Assembly (NCBI RefSeq): GCF_024741235.1
Contig: NZ_JANSKA010000001.1
Location: 473,133 to 537,132 of the forward strand
Source of the DNA: Tractidigestivibacter montrealensis
Lineage (GTDB): Bacteria; Actinomycetota; Coriobacteriia; Coriobacteriales; Atopobiaceae
Direction of reading: 5' to 3'
Length of the DNA: 64,000 bases
Positions within the stretch are counted from its first letter, which is position 1. Each line of letters opens with the position of its first letter. The position numbers were made by a program, and so were the translations under genes. The notes beneath the pieces are model-generated. The model was given only the letters and a program-made list of their open reading frames with translations, ran no database searches and was not told the DNA's origin. Below, piece after piece: positions 1 through 9,098 of the stretch.

Positions 1-192
1 CTTCTGGATAGCCAGGGGCACCTCAGTGGAGCGACCCATGCCCAGGCCCACGTTACCCTTGCCGTCACCAACGACGACGAGAGCCACGAGGGACATGCGA
101 CGGCCGCCCTTGACGGTCTTGGAGACGCGGTGGATGTAGACGACGCGCTCCTGAAGGTCCGTGTCCTGCTGGCGCTTACGATCACGTGCCAT
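1..192 (-). CDS. rpsE: 30S ribosomal protein S5, N-terminal part
   Basis: Only the first 64 codons are inside the window; the gene continues past the left edge. The translation begins [20 protein letters not shown] and goes on to [20 protein letters not shown], the conserved RNA-binding part of S5. S5 sits on the solvent side of the small subunit and contributes to decoding accuracy. An ATG at 192 is preceded by an AGGAGG-type ribosome binding site just after the rplR stop. It is the last visible gene of the spc part of the ribosomal operon, co-directional with rplR. Confidence 0.95.
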   Translation of the reverse strand, partial: MARDRKRQQDTDLQERVVYIHRVSKTVKGGRRMSLVALVVVGDGKGNVGLGMGRSTEVPLAIQK

Positions 193-201
193 TGAATCCT
201 C

Positions 202-570
202 CTAGAACTTCAGGCCCGCGCTGCGGGCACCGTCTGCCAGAGCCTGGACACGGCCGTGATAGATACGGCCGCCACGGTCGAACTTCACCGTGGTGATGCC
301 CTTCTCGATGGCGCGCTTGCCAACGAGCTCGCCCACGAACGCGGCGGCCTCCTTGTTGGAGCCCACCTTTCCGGTTGCGCGGAACTCGGGGTCGAGGGTC
401 GAGGCAGAGCAGAGCGTCTTGCCCTCAGTGTCATCGATGACCTGTGCATAGATGTTGGCGTTGGTGCGGTGCACGCAGAGGCGGGGACGCTCTGGGGTAC
501 CGAAGATCTTGGCGCGGACGCGACGCTTGCGACGCGCGAGGCCAGCTGCCTTCTTCTGATACTTGTTCAT
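202..570 (-). CDS. rplR: 50S ribosomal protein L18
   Basis: A 122-residue protein of normal L18 length, beginning [20 protein letters not shown] and ending with the conserved [20 protein letters not shown] block that binds 5S rRNA. L18 works with L5 to bring 5S rRNA into the large subunit. The gene lies between rplF and rpsE in the canonical spc order, with a strong AAGGAGAAGG site before the ATG. Nothing unusual is seen. Confidence 0.97.
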   Translation of the reverse strand: MNKYQKKAAGLARRKRRVRAKIFGTPERPRLCVHRTNANIYAQVIDDTEGKTLCSASTLDPEFRATGKVGSNKEAAAFVGELVGKRAIEKGITTVKFDRGGRIYHGRVQALADGARSAGLKF

Positions 571-630
571 TCCTTCTCCTTAGTCACGCCACCACCTGAC
601 GGGGTGATGGTCTTGTGCCTGGTCCTATTA

Positions 631-1167
631 CTACTTGGCGGCCTTGCCGAGCTTGCGGCGGATGTGCTCGCCCTCGTAGTGGATACCCTTGCCCTTGTAC
701 GGCTCGGGCGGACGCTTCTCGCGAATCTCGGCGGCAACCTGGCCAACCTGCTCCTTGGAAATGCCCTTCACCGTAATGTGGGTGTTGTCGGGCACCTCGA
801 ACGAGATGTTCTCGGGGCAAGCGAAGATGACGGGGTGCGAGTAGCCGAGGGAGAGGTCGAGGTCCTTGCCCTTGAGCGCAGCACGATAGCCAACGCCCGT
901 GAGCTCGAGCTTCTTCTCGAAGCCCTCGGAGACGCCAACGACCATGTTGTGGATGAGGGTGCGGACGAGGCCCTGCTGAGCGTTGGACTCCTTGGACTCG
1001 TCAACGCGGGAGACCGTGAGGACGTCACCGTCCAGGGCGATGCTCACAAGCTCAGAGAAGGTGCGGGTGAGCTCACCCTTGCTGCCCTTGGCCGAGACGG
1101 TGGTGCCGTCGATGGTCACCGTGACTCCAGCCGGAATCTGGACAGGCTTCTTACCAATACGAGACAT
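631..1167 (-). CDS. rplF: 50S ribosomal protein L6
   Basis: A 178-residue protein starting MSRIGKKPVQIPAGVTVTID, with the two repeated L6 folds and the C-terminal signature RPPEPYKGKGIHYEGEHIRR typical of bacterial L6. It binds 23S rRNA near the sarcin-ricin loop and the factor-binding site. The start ATG is preceded by an AGGAGGAGA site. It sits between rpsH and rplR, as in most bacterial spc operons. Confidence 0.97.
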   Translation of the reverse strand: MSRIGKKPVQIPAGVTVTIDGTTVSAKGSKGELTRTFSELVSIALDGDVLTVSRVDESKESNAQQGLVRTLIHNMVVGVSEGFEKKLELTGVGYRAALKGKDLDLSLGYSHPVIFACPENISFEVPDNTHITVKGISKEQVGQVAAEIREKRPPEPYKGKGIHYEGEHIRRKLGKAAK

Positions 1168-1198
1168 TGTCTCCTCCTATCTTGATTCAGCGGGAGTT

Positions 1199-1597
1199 TT
1201 ACCAGATGTAGGCGATGACCTCGCCGCCGACGCCGAGCTTGCGAGCGTCGCGGTCGCACATCATGCCCTTGGAAGTAGAGATAACGGCAGTGCCGAGGCC
1301 ACCCAGGACGCGGGGAAGCTTGTCCGCCTGGGAGTAGATGCGAAGGCCCGGCTTGGAGATGCGACGGATGCCGCGGATGACGCGGGCGCGCCTGTTGCCG
1401 TACTTAAGCGTGATGTGAAGGGTCTTCTGGGGCTTGGTGTCCTCCACCTCGTAGCCCTCGATGTAGCCCTCCTCCTTGATGACGCGAGCGATCTCGACGA
1501 GCACCTTGGTCGAGGGCATGGAGACCTCGGCCTTGCCCGCTGAGTTCGCGTTGCGGATGCGCGTCAGCATATCTGAAATGGGATCGGTAATCTTCAT
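1199..1597 (-). CDS. rpsH: 30S ribosomal protein S8
   Basis: A 132-residue protein starting [20 protein letters not shown]. The chosen ATG at 1597 follows an AGAAGGA site; the frame stays open 18 codons further upstream, but that stretch has no ribosome binding site and is not S8-like. The C-terminal [20 protein letters not shown] segment is the S8 rRNA-binding signature. S8 binds the central domain of 16S rRNA and in some bacteria represses the spc operon. Normal length and order (rpsZ-rpsH-rplF). Confidence 0.97.
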   Translation of the reverse strand: MKITDPISDMLTRIRNANSAGKAEVSMPSTKVLVEIARVIKEEGYIEGYEVEDTKPQKTLHITLKYGNRRARVIRGIRRISKPGLRIYSQADKLPRVLGGLGTAVISTSKGMMCDRDARKLGVGGEVIAYIW

Positions 1598-1684
1598 TGA
1601 TCCTTCTCCTTCGTCATGATGAAACTGCGTGTCCGGTTCGCCCAAACCCATGGCATGGGCGCCTGGACGCCAGAGCCCTGCGCC

Positions 1685-1870
1685 CTACCAGCTTGCCTTG
1701 CGGACGCCAGGAAGCTCGCCCTTGCTCGCCAGCTCGCGGAAGCAGACACGGCAGAGACCGAACTTGCGATAGACGGAGTGGGGACGCCCACAACGCTGGC
1801 AGCGGTTCTGCTTGCGCGTCGAGAACTTCGGCTCGCGGTTCGCCTTGACGATCATCGATGTCTTAGCCAC
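1685..1870 (-). CDS. rpsZ: 30S ribosomal protein S14, zinc-binding form
   Basis: A 61-residue protein reading (M)[18 protein letters not shown] with the zinc knuckle CQRC..CRVC, so this is the short zinc-containing S14 rather than the long cysteine-free form. The start is a GTG at 1870: an AAGGAGGATTT site lies five bases before it, and this gives exactly the family length. An in-frame ATG at 1891 would place that site inside the coding region, so it is rejected. The gene lies between rplE and rpsH. Keeping only the zinc form implies a zinc need for ribosome assembly unless a second copy exists elsewhere. Confidence 0.95.
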   Translation of the reverse strand: MAKTSMIVKANREPKFSTRKQNRCQRCGRPHSVYRKFGLCRVCFRELASKGELPGVRKASW

Positions 1871-1939
1871 AAATCCTCCTTCATAGTGCATCTTGACCGC
1901 CCGGTGACATCCCGGGCGAGGTCATTGCGATGGTTTGGC

Positions 1940-2500
1940 CTACTCCGCCTTGAACGGGAAGTGGAAGGCGTCGAGAAGCGCCTTGCCCTCCTCGTCGGTG
2001 GGAGCGGTGGTCACGATGGTGATGTCCATGCCGCGCGTACGGTCGATCTTGTCGAAGTCAATCTCGGGGAAGATCAGCTGCTCAGTGACGCCCATGGAGT
2101 AGTTGCCGCGGCCGTCGAAGCTCTTGGGCGAGAGGCCACGGAAGTCGCGGATGCGCGGGATGGCGACTGCGATGAGGCGGTCGAGGAACTCCCACATACG
2201 GTCGCCACGAAGGGTGACCTTGGCGCCAATGGCCTGGCCGGCGCGCAGGTGGAAGGTTGCGATAGACTTACGGGCGTGCGTGACGAGCGGCTGCTGGCCG
2301 GTGATGGCACGCAGGTCGGCGATGGCGCCGTCGATTGCCTTGGAATCGGTTGCGGCCTCGCCAACGCCCATGTTCACGACGATCTTCTCGAAGCGAGGGA
2401 TCTGCATGACGTTGCCGTAGTTGAACTGCTTCTGCAGCTCGTCGCGGACCTCGTCGTAGTACTTCTGCTTGAGGCGGGGCACGTACTTCTCTTCTGCCAT
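1940..2500 (-). CDS. rplE: 50S ribosomal protein L5
   Basis: A 186-residue protein starting [20 protein letters not shown] and containing the L5 hallmarks [11 protein letters not shown] and [17 protein letters not shown]5 contacts 5S rRNA and the P-site tRNA. The ATG at 2500 sits five bases after AAGGAG; an upstream in-frame GTG at 2506 overlaps that site and is unlikely. Unlike the usual rplX-rplE junction, rplE here is first after a break of more than 2 kb and seems to have its own promoter (2599-2627). Confidence 0.96.
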   Translation of the reverse strand: MAEEKYVPRLKQKYYDEVRDELQKQFNYGNVMQIPRFEKIVVNMGVGEAATDSKAIDGAIADLRAITGQQPLVTHARKSIATFHLRAGQAIGAKVTLRGDRMWEFLDRLIAVAIPRIRDFRGLSPKSFDGRGNYSMGVTEQLIFPEIDFDKIDRTRGMDITIVTTAPTDEEGKALLDAFHFPFKAE

Positions 2501-2598
2501 GTTCACTCCTTAAATCTTGGTGGTTTACGTGCGGGGTTTCTTTCTCGCACCCCCTGGGGTGGCACTCCCAGGAGCCAGCATCTACACCGCGAGACAGC

Positions 2599-2627
2599 AT
2601 AATCCCTGCCTAGCGACGCAAGGTCAA
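2599..2627 (-). promoter_or_regulatory. Probable sigma-70-type promoter for rplE and the spc genes
   Basis: On the minus strand TTGACC (2622-2627) is separated by 17 bases from GATTAT (2599-2604), matching the -35 and -10 consensus at 5/6 and 4/6 positions. The predicted transcript would have a leader of about 90 bases before rplE. The stretch 2507-2778 holds no gene; besides this promoter the leader has a possible GTGCG/CGCAC pairing near 2525-2550. Confidence 0.55.
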
Positions 2628-2712
2628 ATCATAGTGTTTCCGGCGCTTTTCTGCCAGCCCTCAAGTTTGCTGGTTTTGTCGCTGAGAAATTCTCCTCAGT
2701 ATCAACACGAGA

Positions 2713-2741
2713 GACCCCTCCCCGCGTGGCGGAAAGGGGTC
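2713..2741 (-). terminator. Possible terminator after the zinc-ribbon gene
   Basis: An inverted repeat GACCCCT/AGGGGTC (2713-2719 and 2735-2741) lies 38 bases past the stop of the zinc-ribbon membrane protein gene. On the minus strand the following bases are TCTCTCG, a poor T-tract, so this may be a weak or Rho-assisted terminator. Confidence 0.4.
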
Positions 2742-2778
2742 CTTGCACTAATGAAGCCCGGATGTTCGGACCGTCTGG

Positions 2779-3522
2779 CTAGTCGAGCTTCTTGCCACAC
2801 TCGGGGCAGAAGTGAGAGCCTGGCTGGACGGGCGCACCGCACACGGGGCAGAACCCACCCGCGGCAGGGGCCGCCTGCTCGGCGCTTGGCGTCTCCGGTG
2901 CAAGGGCAGGCTCCGGCTGGCCTGCAGCTCCCTGTGGCTGCTCGGGCTGATCGGGCGCCTCGGGCGGCTGCGGCGCGTGGTGTGCCGGCGCCTCGGGCGC
3001 AGGCTGGAACGGCGGCTGCGGCGCGGGGCCAGCGGGAGGCAGCTCGGAGGCGGGGCGGCTCCCCAGCATGCCCTTAATGTCGCTAGTGTTGCGCGTGATG
3101 ATGACGCTCAGCATCACGGACTCAAAGGACACGCGCTCGAGCAGCTCGATAATCAGGCAGAGGATGGCGCACATGATAAGCGTGATGAGAAATACCACGA
3201 TGCCGTCTGCCAGGCTCGCCAGCACCAGCGCCAGGAAGAAGAACGCGGTGAAGATGGCACAGAAGATGTAGAGCGCCCTTAGGATCTTGTCTATCACGAG
3301 CTTGTCGAAGCGTAGGAAGGGCCCCCATGTGCTCTTGTCCTTGAAGCTCAGGGGCTGCTCGTTGCCATCGCTTGCGTATTTGCGGTATACAACCACGGCA
3401 AGCACAATGGCGGCAATGAAGCCAATGACGACCAGAGTCACAAAGATACCGCCTGCCGCGCCAATGCCAAAACTTGGACCACCGTATCCGTAGTTTTCGT
3501 ACCCGTACCCATATCCGTACAT
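2779..3522 (-). CDS. Membrane protein with C-terminal zinc ribbon
   Basis: A 247-residue protein of no recognised name. It starts with a tyrosine/glycine-rich segment (MYGYGYGYENYGYGGPSF), has a membrane segment around residues 20-46, a soluble stretch, and two closely spaced membrane segments around 82-128 in a region like DUF4282 proteins. A long proline/alanine/glutamine-rich linker leads to a double-CxxC zinc ribbon (Cys225, 228, 239, 242). AAAGGAG precedes the ATG. It lies inside the ribosomal protein superoperon, between rplE and a dehydrogenase gene, and is an intrusion relative to the usual gene order. Function unknown; a membrane-anchored scaffold or sensor is only a guess. Confidence 0.8.
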   Translation of the reverse strand: MYGYGYGYENYGYGGPSFGIGAAGGIFVTLVVIGFIAAIVLAVVVYRKYASDGNEQPLSFKDKSTWGPFLRFDKLVIDKILRALYIFCAIFTAFFFLALVLASLADGIVVFLITLIMCAILCLIIELLERVSFESVMLSVIITRNTSDIKGMLGSRPASELPPAGPAPQPPFQPAPEAPAHHAPQPPEAPDQPEQPQGAAGQPEPALAPETPSAEQAAPAAGGFCPVCGAPVQPGSHFCPECGKKLD

Positions 3523-3628
3523 GGCGCTCCTTTCGGTTGGTCGAGCGTCGTTCGCCCGATGCCTGCGCGCCCCGTAGGTAATGGGGCACGGCCCTTTGGG
3601 CTTCTCTCATGGTAATACAGGGCTTGGC

Positions 3629-4627
3629 TCAGCCACGAACGACGTTCTTGAGGCTCTCGCCCCTTACGTAGCGATTAAGATTCTCTGTCGCCAGGGCTAC
3701 CACGCTCTCAAGCGTTGAGTGCAGGTGCCAAAAGCCGGCTACGTGCGGCGTGATGATGAGGTTGGGCGCATCCCACAGGGGATCATTGGCTGGGAGCGGC
3801 TCGGGAGTTGTGACGTCCAGCGCCGCACCCGCAAGCCTGCCCTCCTGCAAGGCAGCACGCAATGCCGCCTGGTCAATGAGGTCACCTCGGCCGGCGTTCA
3901 CCAGATACGCACCGGTCTTCATGCTGCCGAGAAACCCAGCGTCCACAAGTCCGCGCGTCTCGGCTGAGCTGGGTAGGAAGCTTGCGACCACATCTGCCTG
4001 GGGCAGCTCTTGCGCAAGCTCTTCCAAGGACACCACACGCTCGAAGGCCTGCGCATACTTTGGAGATAGGTTGCTCGGCACATGTCTTCTCACCCCTACG
4101 CACATAGACCCAACCGCCGTGCAGAGGTGTGCGAAACAGAGGCCAATGTCGCCTGCGCCCAGCACCAGGACACGAGCACCCGCCATGGTCGAAACCATCC
4201 CCTCGTCCAGCCACGCGTGGGCACGTTGGTTGTCCCGGTAGGCCGGTAGTCGCTTCATGAGTGAGAGGAGCATGGCAAACGAGTGCTCGGCAACAGCCGG
4301 ACCGTATGCCCCCGTTCCGTTGGTCACGATGGTCGAAGGCGCAAGCACGCCGGGTGTAAGGTAAGCCTCGTAGCCCGCGGAGCCCAGCTGGATCCACTGG
4401 AGCCGCGGGGAGGCGGCGATAAGCGACGGTGCCACGTTGCCGAGAATCACGTCCGCCTTGGCCACGCGGTCGGCAGCAATTTCAAGCTTTGGCGTCTTTG
4501 GAAGACGGCACGTCTCGCCGACCGGAGCGGCAAAGTCGAAGACCGCATCAGGTGCGGCGGCCCTCAACGCCTCAGCCTCTTCCTCGGTGACGGGTATCTT
4601 GACAAGCACATTATTGACTTCGCGCAT
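3629..4627 (-). CDS. D-isomer-specific 2-hydroxyacid dehydrogenase
   Basis: A 332-residue NAD(P)-dependent oxidoreductase that should interconvert a 2-keto acid and a D-2-hydroxy acid in the cytoplasm; the substrate cannot be read from sequence. It has the Rossmann motif GAGDIG (157-162) and the family catalytic residues Arg246 (NAGRGDLID), Glu275 (TTPEPL) and His294 (TPHVAGFWH). The ATG at 4627 follows GGGGGAGGGG; further upstream the frame runs through the rplX terminator and is not credible. It sits between rplX and rplE, unrelated to translation, directly behind the rplX terminator with little room for its own promoter. Confidence 0.88.
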   Translation of the reverse strand: MREVNNVLVKIPVTEEEAEALRAAAPDAVFDFAAPVGETCRLPKTPKLEIAADRVAKADVILGNVAPSLIAASPRLQWIQLGSAGYEAYLTPGVLAPSTIVTNGTGAYGPAVAEHSFAMLLSLMKRLPAYRDNQRAHAWLDEGMVSTMAGARVLVLGAGDIGLCFAHLCTAVGSMCVGVRRHVPSNLSPKYAQAFERVVSLEELAQELPQADVVASFLPSSAETRGLVDAGFLGSMKTGAYLVNAGRGDLIDQAALRAALQEGRLAGAALDVTTPEPLPANDPLWDAPNLIITPHVAGFWHLHSTLESVVALATENLNRYVRGESLKNVVRG

Positions 4628-4650
4628 AACCCCTCCCCCGCAATCCTTGC

Positions 4651-4699
4651 GGGAAAAATAGCACGAACCCGGCCACCGCAGAAGCGACAACCGGGTTCG
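4651..4699 (-). terminator. Rho-independent terminator after rplX
   Basis: A 9-bp perfect stem CGAACCCGG/CCGGGTTCG (4664-4672 and 4691-4699) is followed on the minus strand by TGCTATTTTTCCC, a good U-tract. It lies 28 bases after the rplX stop and closes the rplC-to-rplX transcript, so the ribosomal superoperon is transcriptionally split here. Confidence 0.85.
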
Positions 4700-4727
4700 A
4701 GATTCAAGCATGTCCTAGCGCAATGGC

Positions 4728-5045
4728 TTAGAACTTCGCGCCGCACTTCTTGCAGACGCGAACCCTGCGGCCATTGTCATCGACATCGTGGCCAACGCGC
4801 GTACGCTTGCCGCAGACGGGGCAAACGAGCATGACGTTGGAGACGTGGATGGGGGCGGGCTTCTCGATGATGCCGCCCTGCTGGTTCATGGCGTTAGGCT
4901 TGGTGTGACGCTTCACAATGGCAGCGCCATCGACAATGACCTTGGAATCCTTCGGCATAGCACGCAGGACCTCGCCCTGCTTGCCCTTGTCCTTGCCGGT
5001 GATGACCTCGACCTTGTCGCCCTTCCTCACGTTCATCTTAGGCAT
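4728..5045 (-). CDS. rplX: 50S ribosomal protein L24 with zinc ribbon
   Basis: A 105-residue L24 starting [20 protein letters not shown], with the KOW motif near the N-terminus. The C-terminal third carries CPVC..CKKC, a zinc-ribbon form known from some other bacterial L24 proteins. The ATG at 5045 is nine bases after AAGGAGG; the longer open frame upstream belongs to rplN antisense noise. L24 initiates assembly of the large subunit. It is the last gene of the rplC-led transcript and is followed by a strong terminator instead of rplE. Confidence 0.95.
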   Translation of the reverse strand: MPKMNVRKGDKVEVITGKDKGKQGEVLRAMPKDSKVIVDGAAIVKRHTKPNAMNQQGGIIEKPAPIHVSNVMLVCPVCGKRTRVGHDVDDNGRRVRVCKKCGAKF

Positions 5046-5059
5046 GTGTCCAGGCCTCC

Positions 5060-5428
5060 TTACAGCGTCTCGGGTGCGAGCGAGACGATCTTCATGTACT
5101 TGCGATCGCGCAGCTCGCGGGCAACGGGCCCGAAGATACGCGTGCCCTTGGGCTCGCCCTCCTTGTCGACCAAGACGCAGGCGTTCTGGTCGAAGCGGAT
5201 GTAGCTGCCGTCCTTGCGACGGGCCTCCTTCTTGGTGCGCACGATGACGCAACGCACGATGTCGCCCTTCTTGACGCCGGAGCCAGGGGTTGCCTCCTGG
5301 ACAGCGCCGATGATGACGTCACCGAGGCCAGCGTAGCGGCGCTTGGAGCCACCGAGGACCTTGACGCACTTGACGCGCCTGGCGCCGCTGTTGTCAGCGA
5401 CGTTGAGCATGGTCTCCATCTGAATCAT
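5060..5428 (-). CDS. rplN: 50S ribosomal protein L14
   Basis: A 122-residue protein beginning [20 protein letters not shown], the standard L14 N-terminus, and containing [20 protein letters not shown] and [12 protein letters not shown]14 forms part of the intersubunit bridge and the RsfS docking site. The ATG at 5428 follows CGGAGG. Fourteen bases separate it from rplX. Typical length and order. Confidence 0.97.
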   Translation of the reverse strand: MIQMETMLNVADNSGARRVKCVKVLGGSKRRYAGLGDVIIGAVQEATPGSGVKKGDIVRCVIVRTKKEARRKDGSYIRFDQNACVLVDKEGEPKGTRIFGPVARELRDRKYMKIVSLAPETL

Positions 5429-5509
5429 GTGATGTTCCTCCGAACCTATATCCCACCAGAGGTGCACCCACGCGAGCGGCGCACATGGGGAATCCTGGGT
5501 GTTCGCTAC

Positions 5510-5776
5510 TTACTTGGCCTTCTCGACAATCTCGACGACGCGCCAACGCTTGGTCTTTGAGAGCGGGCGGGTCTCCATGACCTTCACCGTGTCGCCCAGG
5601 CCACACTCGTTGTTCTCATCGTGGCAGTGGAGCTTCTTGGAGATGGTCATCATCTTGCCGTACTTGGGGTGGTGCTTGCGGTAGCTGATCTTCACCGTCA
5701 CAGTCTTGTCGCCGGAGAGCGAGACGACGGTTCCGGTGCGAACCTTACGCGCGTTCCTGCTTTCGGTCTCTGCCAT
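5510..5776 (-). CDS. rpsQ: 30S ribosomal protein S17
   Basis: An 88-residue protein with the S17 core [20 protein letters not shown] and the C-terminal [20 protein letters not shown]. It binds 16S rRNA early in assembly. The gene follows rpmC by 17 bases and precedes rplN, as in standard S10 clusters. The start has AGGAGAG just upstream. Confidence 0.97.
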   Translation of the reverse strand: MAETESRNARKVRTGTVVSLSGDKTVTVKISYRKHHPKYGKMMTISKKLHCHDENNECGLGDTVKVMETRPLSKTKRWRVVEIVEKAK

Positions 5777-5793
5777 GTCTTATCTCTCTCCTG

Positions 5794-6009
5794 CTACTTC
5801 TGTGCAGCGGACTTCTCCGCGGCAATCTGACGGGCGCGAATCTCGGTCTGAACGCGAGCGATGTCGCGCTTTACGAGCTTGACGCGAGCGGTGTTGTCCA
5901 GCTGGCTGGTGGCCATCTGAAAACGGAGGTTGAAGAGCTCGGCCCTGCTGTCGTCCAGCTTCTTGGCAAGCTCCTCGTCCGAGAGGGCCTGGATGTCCTT
6001 GTACTTCAT
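5794..6009 (-). CDS. rpmC: 50S ribosomal protein L29
   Basis: A 71-residue protein reading MKYKDIQALSDEELAKKLDD, the L29 helical hairpin, with the conserved RFQMATSQLDNTARVKLVKR segment. It lies at the peptide exit tunnel near the signal recognition particle site. The ATG at 6009 is four bases after the rplP stop, with a GAGGAATAGT site inside the end of rplP, implying coupled translation. Confidence 0.96.
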   Translation of the reverse strand: MKYKDIQALSDEELAKKLDDSRAELFNLRFQMATSQLDNTARVKLVKRDIARVQTEIRARQIAAEKSAAQK

Positions 6010-6014
6010 GGTGA

Positions 6015-6440
6015 CTATTCCTCCCCGTCCTGGTCGGCGCGGGTGACGATCTTGGTCTTGATGGGCAGCTTGTGCTGGGCGAGACGCAGGGCCTCCTTGG
6101 CGGTAGCCTCGTCGACACCAGCGATCTCGAACATGATGCGGCCCGGCTTCACGACGGCCACCCACTCCTCGGGGTTGCCCTTTCCGGAACCCATGCGGGT
6201 CTCTGCCGGCTTCTTGGTGATGGGCTTGTCCGGGAAGATGGTGATCCAGATCTTGCCGCCACGCTTCATCTCACGGGTGATGGCGACACGAGCGGCCTCG
6301 ATCTGGCGGTTGGTGATCCAGTGAGCCTCCTCGGCCCTCAGGCCGTAGTCGCCAAAGTAGAGCTTGGTGTTGCCCTTGGCGTGGCCCTTCATGGAACCGC
6401 GCTGGACCTTGCGGTGAAGAACGCGCTTAGGTGCGAGCAT
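6015..6440 (-). CDS. rplP: 50S ribosomal protein L16
   Basis: A 141-residue protein starting [20 protein letters not shown], with the conserved [20 protein letters not shown] block. L16 is needed for the peptidyl-transferase centre and A-site function. Its ATG overlaps the rpsC stop in a TAATG junction, a clear sign of translational coupling. Normal length. Confidence 0.97.
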   Translation of the reverse strand: MLAPKRVLHRKVQRGSMKGHAKGNTKLYFGDYGLRAEEAHWITNRQIEAARVAITREMKRGGKIWITIFPDKPITKKPAETRMGSGKGNPEEWVAVVKPGRIMFEIAGVDEATAKEALRLAQHKLPIKTKIVTRADQDGEE

Positions 6441-7150
6441 TAACGGCTCCTCCTCTCATTGCGGGCGCGACGGGGACGAGAAGAACCCTCGAGAGCCGGC
6501 GTGGGCTTGGGCTGGCCAGGCAGCTTCTCGCCCTGATAAATCCAAACCTTGATGCCGCAGGCACCCATGGTGGTGCGGGCGGTTGCGGTGCCGTAGTCGA
6601 TGACGGCACGCAGGGTGTGCAGGGGCACGCGACCCTCGCGGTACCACTCGCGACGACCCATCTCGGCGCCGTTAAGGCGGCCGGAGCACTGGATACGAAT
6701 ACCCTTGGCGCCAGCCTTGCGGGCGGACTGGACCGCCTTGCGCATGGCGCGACGGAAGGCAACGCGCTGCTCGAGCTGCTCGGCGATGGACTGGGCGACG
6801 AGGTTGGCATCAAGCTCGGGGCGCTTGACCTCGATGACGTCAACGGCAACCTGGCCCTTGCCAACCTTGGCGACCTTCTCGAGCTCGGAGCGCAGGACGT
6901 CAATCTCGGCGCCCTTCTTGCCAATCACGATGCCGGGACGGGCGGTGTACAGGGTGACCTTCACCTTGTCGCCAGCGCGCTCGATGTCGACGCGGGAAAG
7001 GGCTGCCTTCTCAAGGCGCTTCTCGAGGAACTTGCGGATCTCGAGATCGTTGCCGAGCTTCTCGGCGTAGTTCTTATCGGCGTACCAACGGGAACGCCAG
7101 TCCTCGGTGATGCCGAGACGGAAGCCGGTAGGCTGAACCTTCTGACCCAT
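6440..7150 (-). CDS. rpsC: 30S ribosomal protein S3
   Basis: A 236-residue protein starting [20 protein letters not shown], with the KH domain ([17 protein letters not shown]) and the C-terminal domain [21 protein letters not shown]3 lines the mRNA entry channel. The ATG at 7150 has AGGCGTAGGGAAAGC before it; the longer open frame upstream is part of rplV antisense and not S3-like. The C-terminus ends in an arginine-rich tail. Stop and rplP start share bases (TAATG). Confidence 0.96.
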   Translation of the reverse strand: MGQKVQPTGFRLGITEDWRSRWYADKNYAEKLGNDLEIRKFLEKRLEKAALSRVDIERAGDKVKVTLYTARPGIVIGKKGAEIDVLRSELEKVAKVGKGQVAVDVIEVKRPELDANLVAQSIAEQLEQRVAFRRAMRKAVQSARKAGAKGIRIQCSGRLNGAEMGRREWYREGRVPLHTLRAVIDYGTATARTTMGACGIKVWIYQGEKLPGQPKPTPALEGSSRPRRARNERRSR

Positions 7151-7157
7151 GCTTTCC

Positions 7158-7517
7158 CTACGCCTCCTTTCGAGGAGCGACGATGACGGTGATGTGGCTC
7201 GTGCGCTTGTTGATGCGCGAAGCAGAGCCCTTTGCGCGAGGACGGATGCGCTTGAGCGTGGGGCCCTCGTCGACATAGCAGGCCTTCACGTACAGGTCGT
7301 CGCCGCGCAGGCCGTTGTTGTTCTCGGCGTTGGCGATGGCGGAACGCAGGACCTTCGAGACGTCATATGCAGCCGCACGCTTGGTGAACTGCAGGATCTC
7401 GAGGGCCTTGTCGACGGGCTTGTTGCGGATGAGGTCCACGACGGCGCGAGCCTTGCGCGGGGCGATGCGCACGTAACGTGCGACGGCCCTGACCTCGTTG
7501 GAATCGGTGTTAGCCAT
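7158..7517 (-). CDS. rplV: 50S ribosomal protein L22
   Basis: A 119-residue protein with the L22 features [20 protein letters not shown] and the exit-tunnel hairpin region [21 protein letters not shown]22 lines the nascent peptide tunnel, where macrolides bind. Seven bases separate it from rpsC. Start ATG at 7517 follows GGGGGTAAG. Standard order rpsS-rplV-rpsC. Confidence 0.97.
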   Translation of the reverse strand: MANTDSNEVRAVARYVRIAPRKARAVVDLIRNKPVDKALEILQFTKRAAAYDVSKVLRSAIANAENNNGLRGDDLYVKACYVDEGPTLKRIRPRAKGSASRINKRTSHITVIVAPRKEA

Positions 7518-7530
7518 TCGAGCTTACCCC

Positions 7531-7791
7531 CTAGTTAGCCTTGTGGCCACGGAAGGTGCGGGTGGGAGCGAACTCGCCCAGCTTGTGACCGACCATGGAC
7601 TCGGTGATGTACACGGGAACGTGCTTGCGACCATCGTGAACCGCAATCGTGTGGCCGACCATCTCCGGGTAGATGGTGGAGGAGCGGGACCAGGTCTTGA
7701 TGACGTCCTTCTTGCCAGCCTCGTTCATAGCGGTGACACGCGCGAGGAGGCGAGTCTCCACGAACGGACCCTTCTTGAGACTTCTGCTCAT
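7531..7791 (-). CDS. rpsS: 30S ribosomal protein S19
   Basis: An 86-residue protein reading [20 protein letters not shown], with [20 protein letters not shown], diagnostic for S19 in the head of the small subunit. The start is preceded by GGAGAAAGAAAGC. It lies between rplB and rplV. Nothing unusual. Confidence 0.97.
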   Translation of the reverse strand: MSRSLKKGPFVETRLLARVTAMNEAGKKDVIKTWSRSSTIYPEMVGHTIAVHDGRKHVPVYITESMVGHKLGEFAPTRTFRGHKAN

Positions 7792-7820
7792 GCTTTCTTT
7801 CTCCTACTACTCGTGTACCG

Positions 7821-8657
<837 letters not shown>

Positions 8658-8760
8658 TACTTCTTTCCCTTCTGTTTCCGTTGGCCACCCTGCTCAGGGA
8701 TTGGCGGGGTGACACCGGATTACCACGGTACCGCGCGTATCCATCATGCGCGGCATGAGA

Positions 8761-8785
8761 GCCCGGACCCCCGGAGGGGCCGGGC
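8761..8785 (-). other. GC-rich hairpin between rplW and rplB
   Basis: GCCCGGACCCC and its complement with a three-base loop form a very stable hairpin 8 bases downstream of the rplW stop. The following minus-strand bases (TCTCATGCC) make a poor T-tract, so this may only attenuate or process the mRNA between rplW and rplB. Confidence 0.45.
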
Positions 8786-8792
8786 AGGATTG

Positions 8793-9098
8793 CTACTCGG
8801 CGTCGGCCTGCTGCTGGGTAGCGAAGATCTCGATCTGCTCACCGGGGGCGAGCGTCACGATGGCCTTCTTCCAGCTGCGGGTCATGCCAACCTGGTAGCG
8901 GACGCGCTTGGCCTTGCCGCGCACGTTGATGGTGTTGACCTTGAGCACGTGGACGTTGAAGAGCTTCTCAACGGCCTCGGCGATCTCCTCCTTGCGAGCC
9001 TTCTTGGCAACCTCGAAGGTGTACTTGCCCTGCTCCATGAGGTCGTAAGAACGCTCGGAGACCACGGGGCGGATGATGACGTCGTATGCGGACTGCAT
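8793..9098 (-). CDS. rplW: 50S ribosomal protein L23
   Basis: A 101-residue protein starting MQSAYDVIIRPVVSERSYDL and containing YTFEVAKKARKEEIAEAVEK, typical of L23, the docking site for trigger factor and SRP at the exit tunnel. Its ATG overlaps the rplD stop in TAATG. Normal length. Confidence 0.96.
   Translation of the reverse strand: MQSAYDVIIRPVVSERSYDLMEQGKYTFEVAKKARKEEIAEAVEKLFNVHVLKVNTINVRGKAKRVRYQVGMTRSWKKAIVTLAPGEQIEIFATQQQADAE

Noticed and set aside
6443..7276. Longer N-terminal forms of rpsC, rplX, tuf, cysS, clpC and lysS
   Set aside because: The upstream in-frame codons are arginine/serine-rich translations of neighbouring antisense or intergenic DNA without homology, and good ribosome binding sites point to the shorter starts.
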